Source of the DNA: an uncultured Bacteroidales bacterium
Lineage (GTDB): Bacteria; Bacteroidota; Bacteroidia; Bacteroidales; Paludibacteraceae
NCBI GenBank assembly: GCA_937916355.1
Contig: CALFTM010000058.1
Span: 14,005 to 78,004, forward strand
Direction of reading: 5' to 3'
Length of the DNA stretch: 64,000 nt
The notes under the pieces: model-generated
Database searches by the model: none
What the model was told of the DNA's origin: nothing
The model's input: the letters and a program-made list of their open reading frames with translations, nothing else
Position numbers and translations under genes: made by a program
In this document: positions 63,946 through 64,000 of the stretch, one piece after another
Numbering within the stretch: the stretch's first letter is position 1
Layout: each line of letters begins with the position of its first letter

Positions 63946-64000
63946 TGTAGCGGGAACGAGAATTGAACTCGTGACCTCCGGGTTATGAATCCGACGCTCT
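63946..64000 (-). tRNA. tRNA-Met (CAT), cut by the window end
   Basis: The minus strand shows the 3' part of a tRNA: anticodon CAT in GATTCATAAC, T-arm ACGAGTTCAATTCTCGT and acceptor strand CCGCTAC with discriminator A. The 5' part lies beyond the window. An elongator tRNA-Met is most likely, but a lysidine-modified tRNA-Ile cannot be excluded from this fragment. Confidence 0.88.

Overview
The window is a chromosomal segment of a Bacteroidales-type bacterium (phylum Bacteroidota). The evidence is a SusC/SusD pair, many lipoproteins with acidic residues after the lipobox cysteine, a CotH protein with a type IX secretion C-terminal signal, TAnnTTTG -7 promoter boxes, an almost complete lack of Shine-Dalgarno sites, and a tmRNA whose tag reads GENNYALAA. 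No genus is claimed.

Layout. 1-10736 is core genome: the end of dacA overlapping lolD, then sufS; a minus-strand run of nucleoside kinase, lipoprotein, zinc-ribbon protein, map and trkH; then a large nuclease-helicase. 10737-21012 is an accessory island. It starts with a promoter, a roughly 300-nt structured RNA and an intrinsic terminator, followed by a tight seven-gene operon: vWA-like lipoprotein, membrane protein, tubulin/FtsZ-like GTPase, giant actin/Hsp70-like ATPase, membrane-anchored coiled-coil protein, ZorA/MotA-like stator with a long coiled coil, and ZorB/MotB/OmpA-like partner. The island ends in a decayed copy of the 3' end of the helicase gene that lies on its left. A gene with an H-type pseudoknot in its leader follows.

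21800-47250 is mostly housekeeping and envelope biology: sufE, two paralogous TonB-dependent receptors, comF, dnaG, a LolC/E permease, rbfA, CotH, dprA, tRNA-Cys, a MarR regulator, three modular lipoproteins, a DJ-1 protein, an ExbB-ExbD-TonB energising complex, ribBA, LptF/G and a START-like protein. 47621-54499 is an orphan SusC/SusD/surface-glycan-binding triad. 54611-60555 holds tRNA-Leu, parC, a TonB-C protein, aroK and guaA. 60600-61900 carries two clusters of a 64-65 bp tandem repeat around a small secreted protein. The right end has an acyltransferase, tmRNA and a partial tRNA-Met.

The most interesting item is the 11.2-20.7 kb operon. It joins a Zorya-like proton-driven stator to both a tubulin-like and an actin-like protein and a vWA lipoprotein, under a probable attenuator RNA. 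I know of no described system with this composition. An anti-phage or envelope-surveillance role is inference from the ZorAB resemblance, the AT-rich composition and the island-like boundary. Smaller items are a 68-bp inverted-repeat family, a 128-bp MITE-like element, and a domain fusion among neighbouring lipoproteins.
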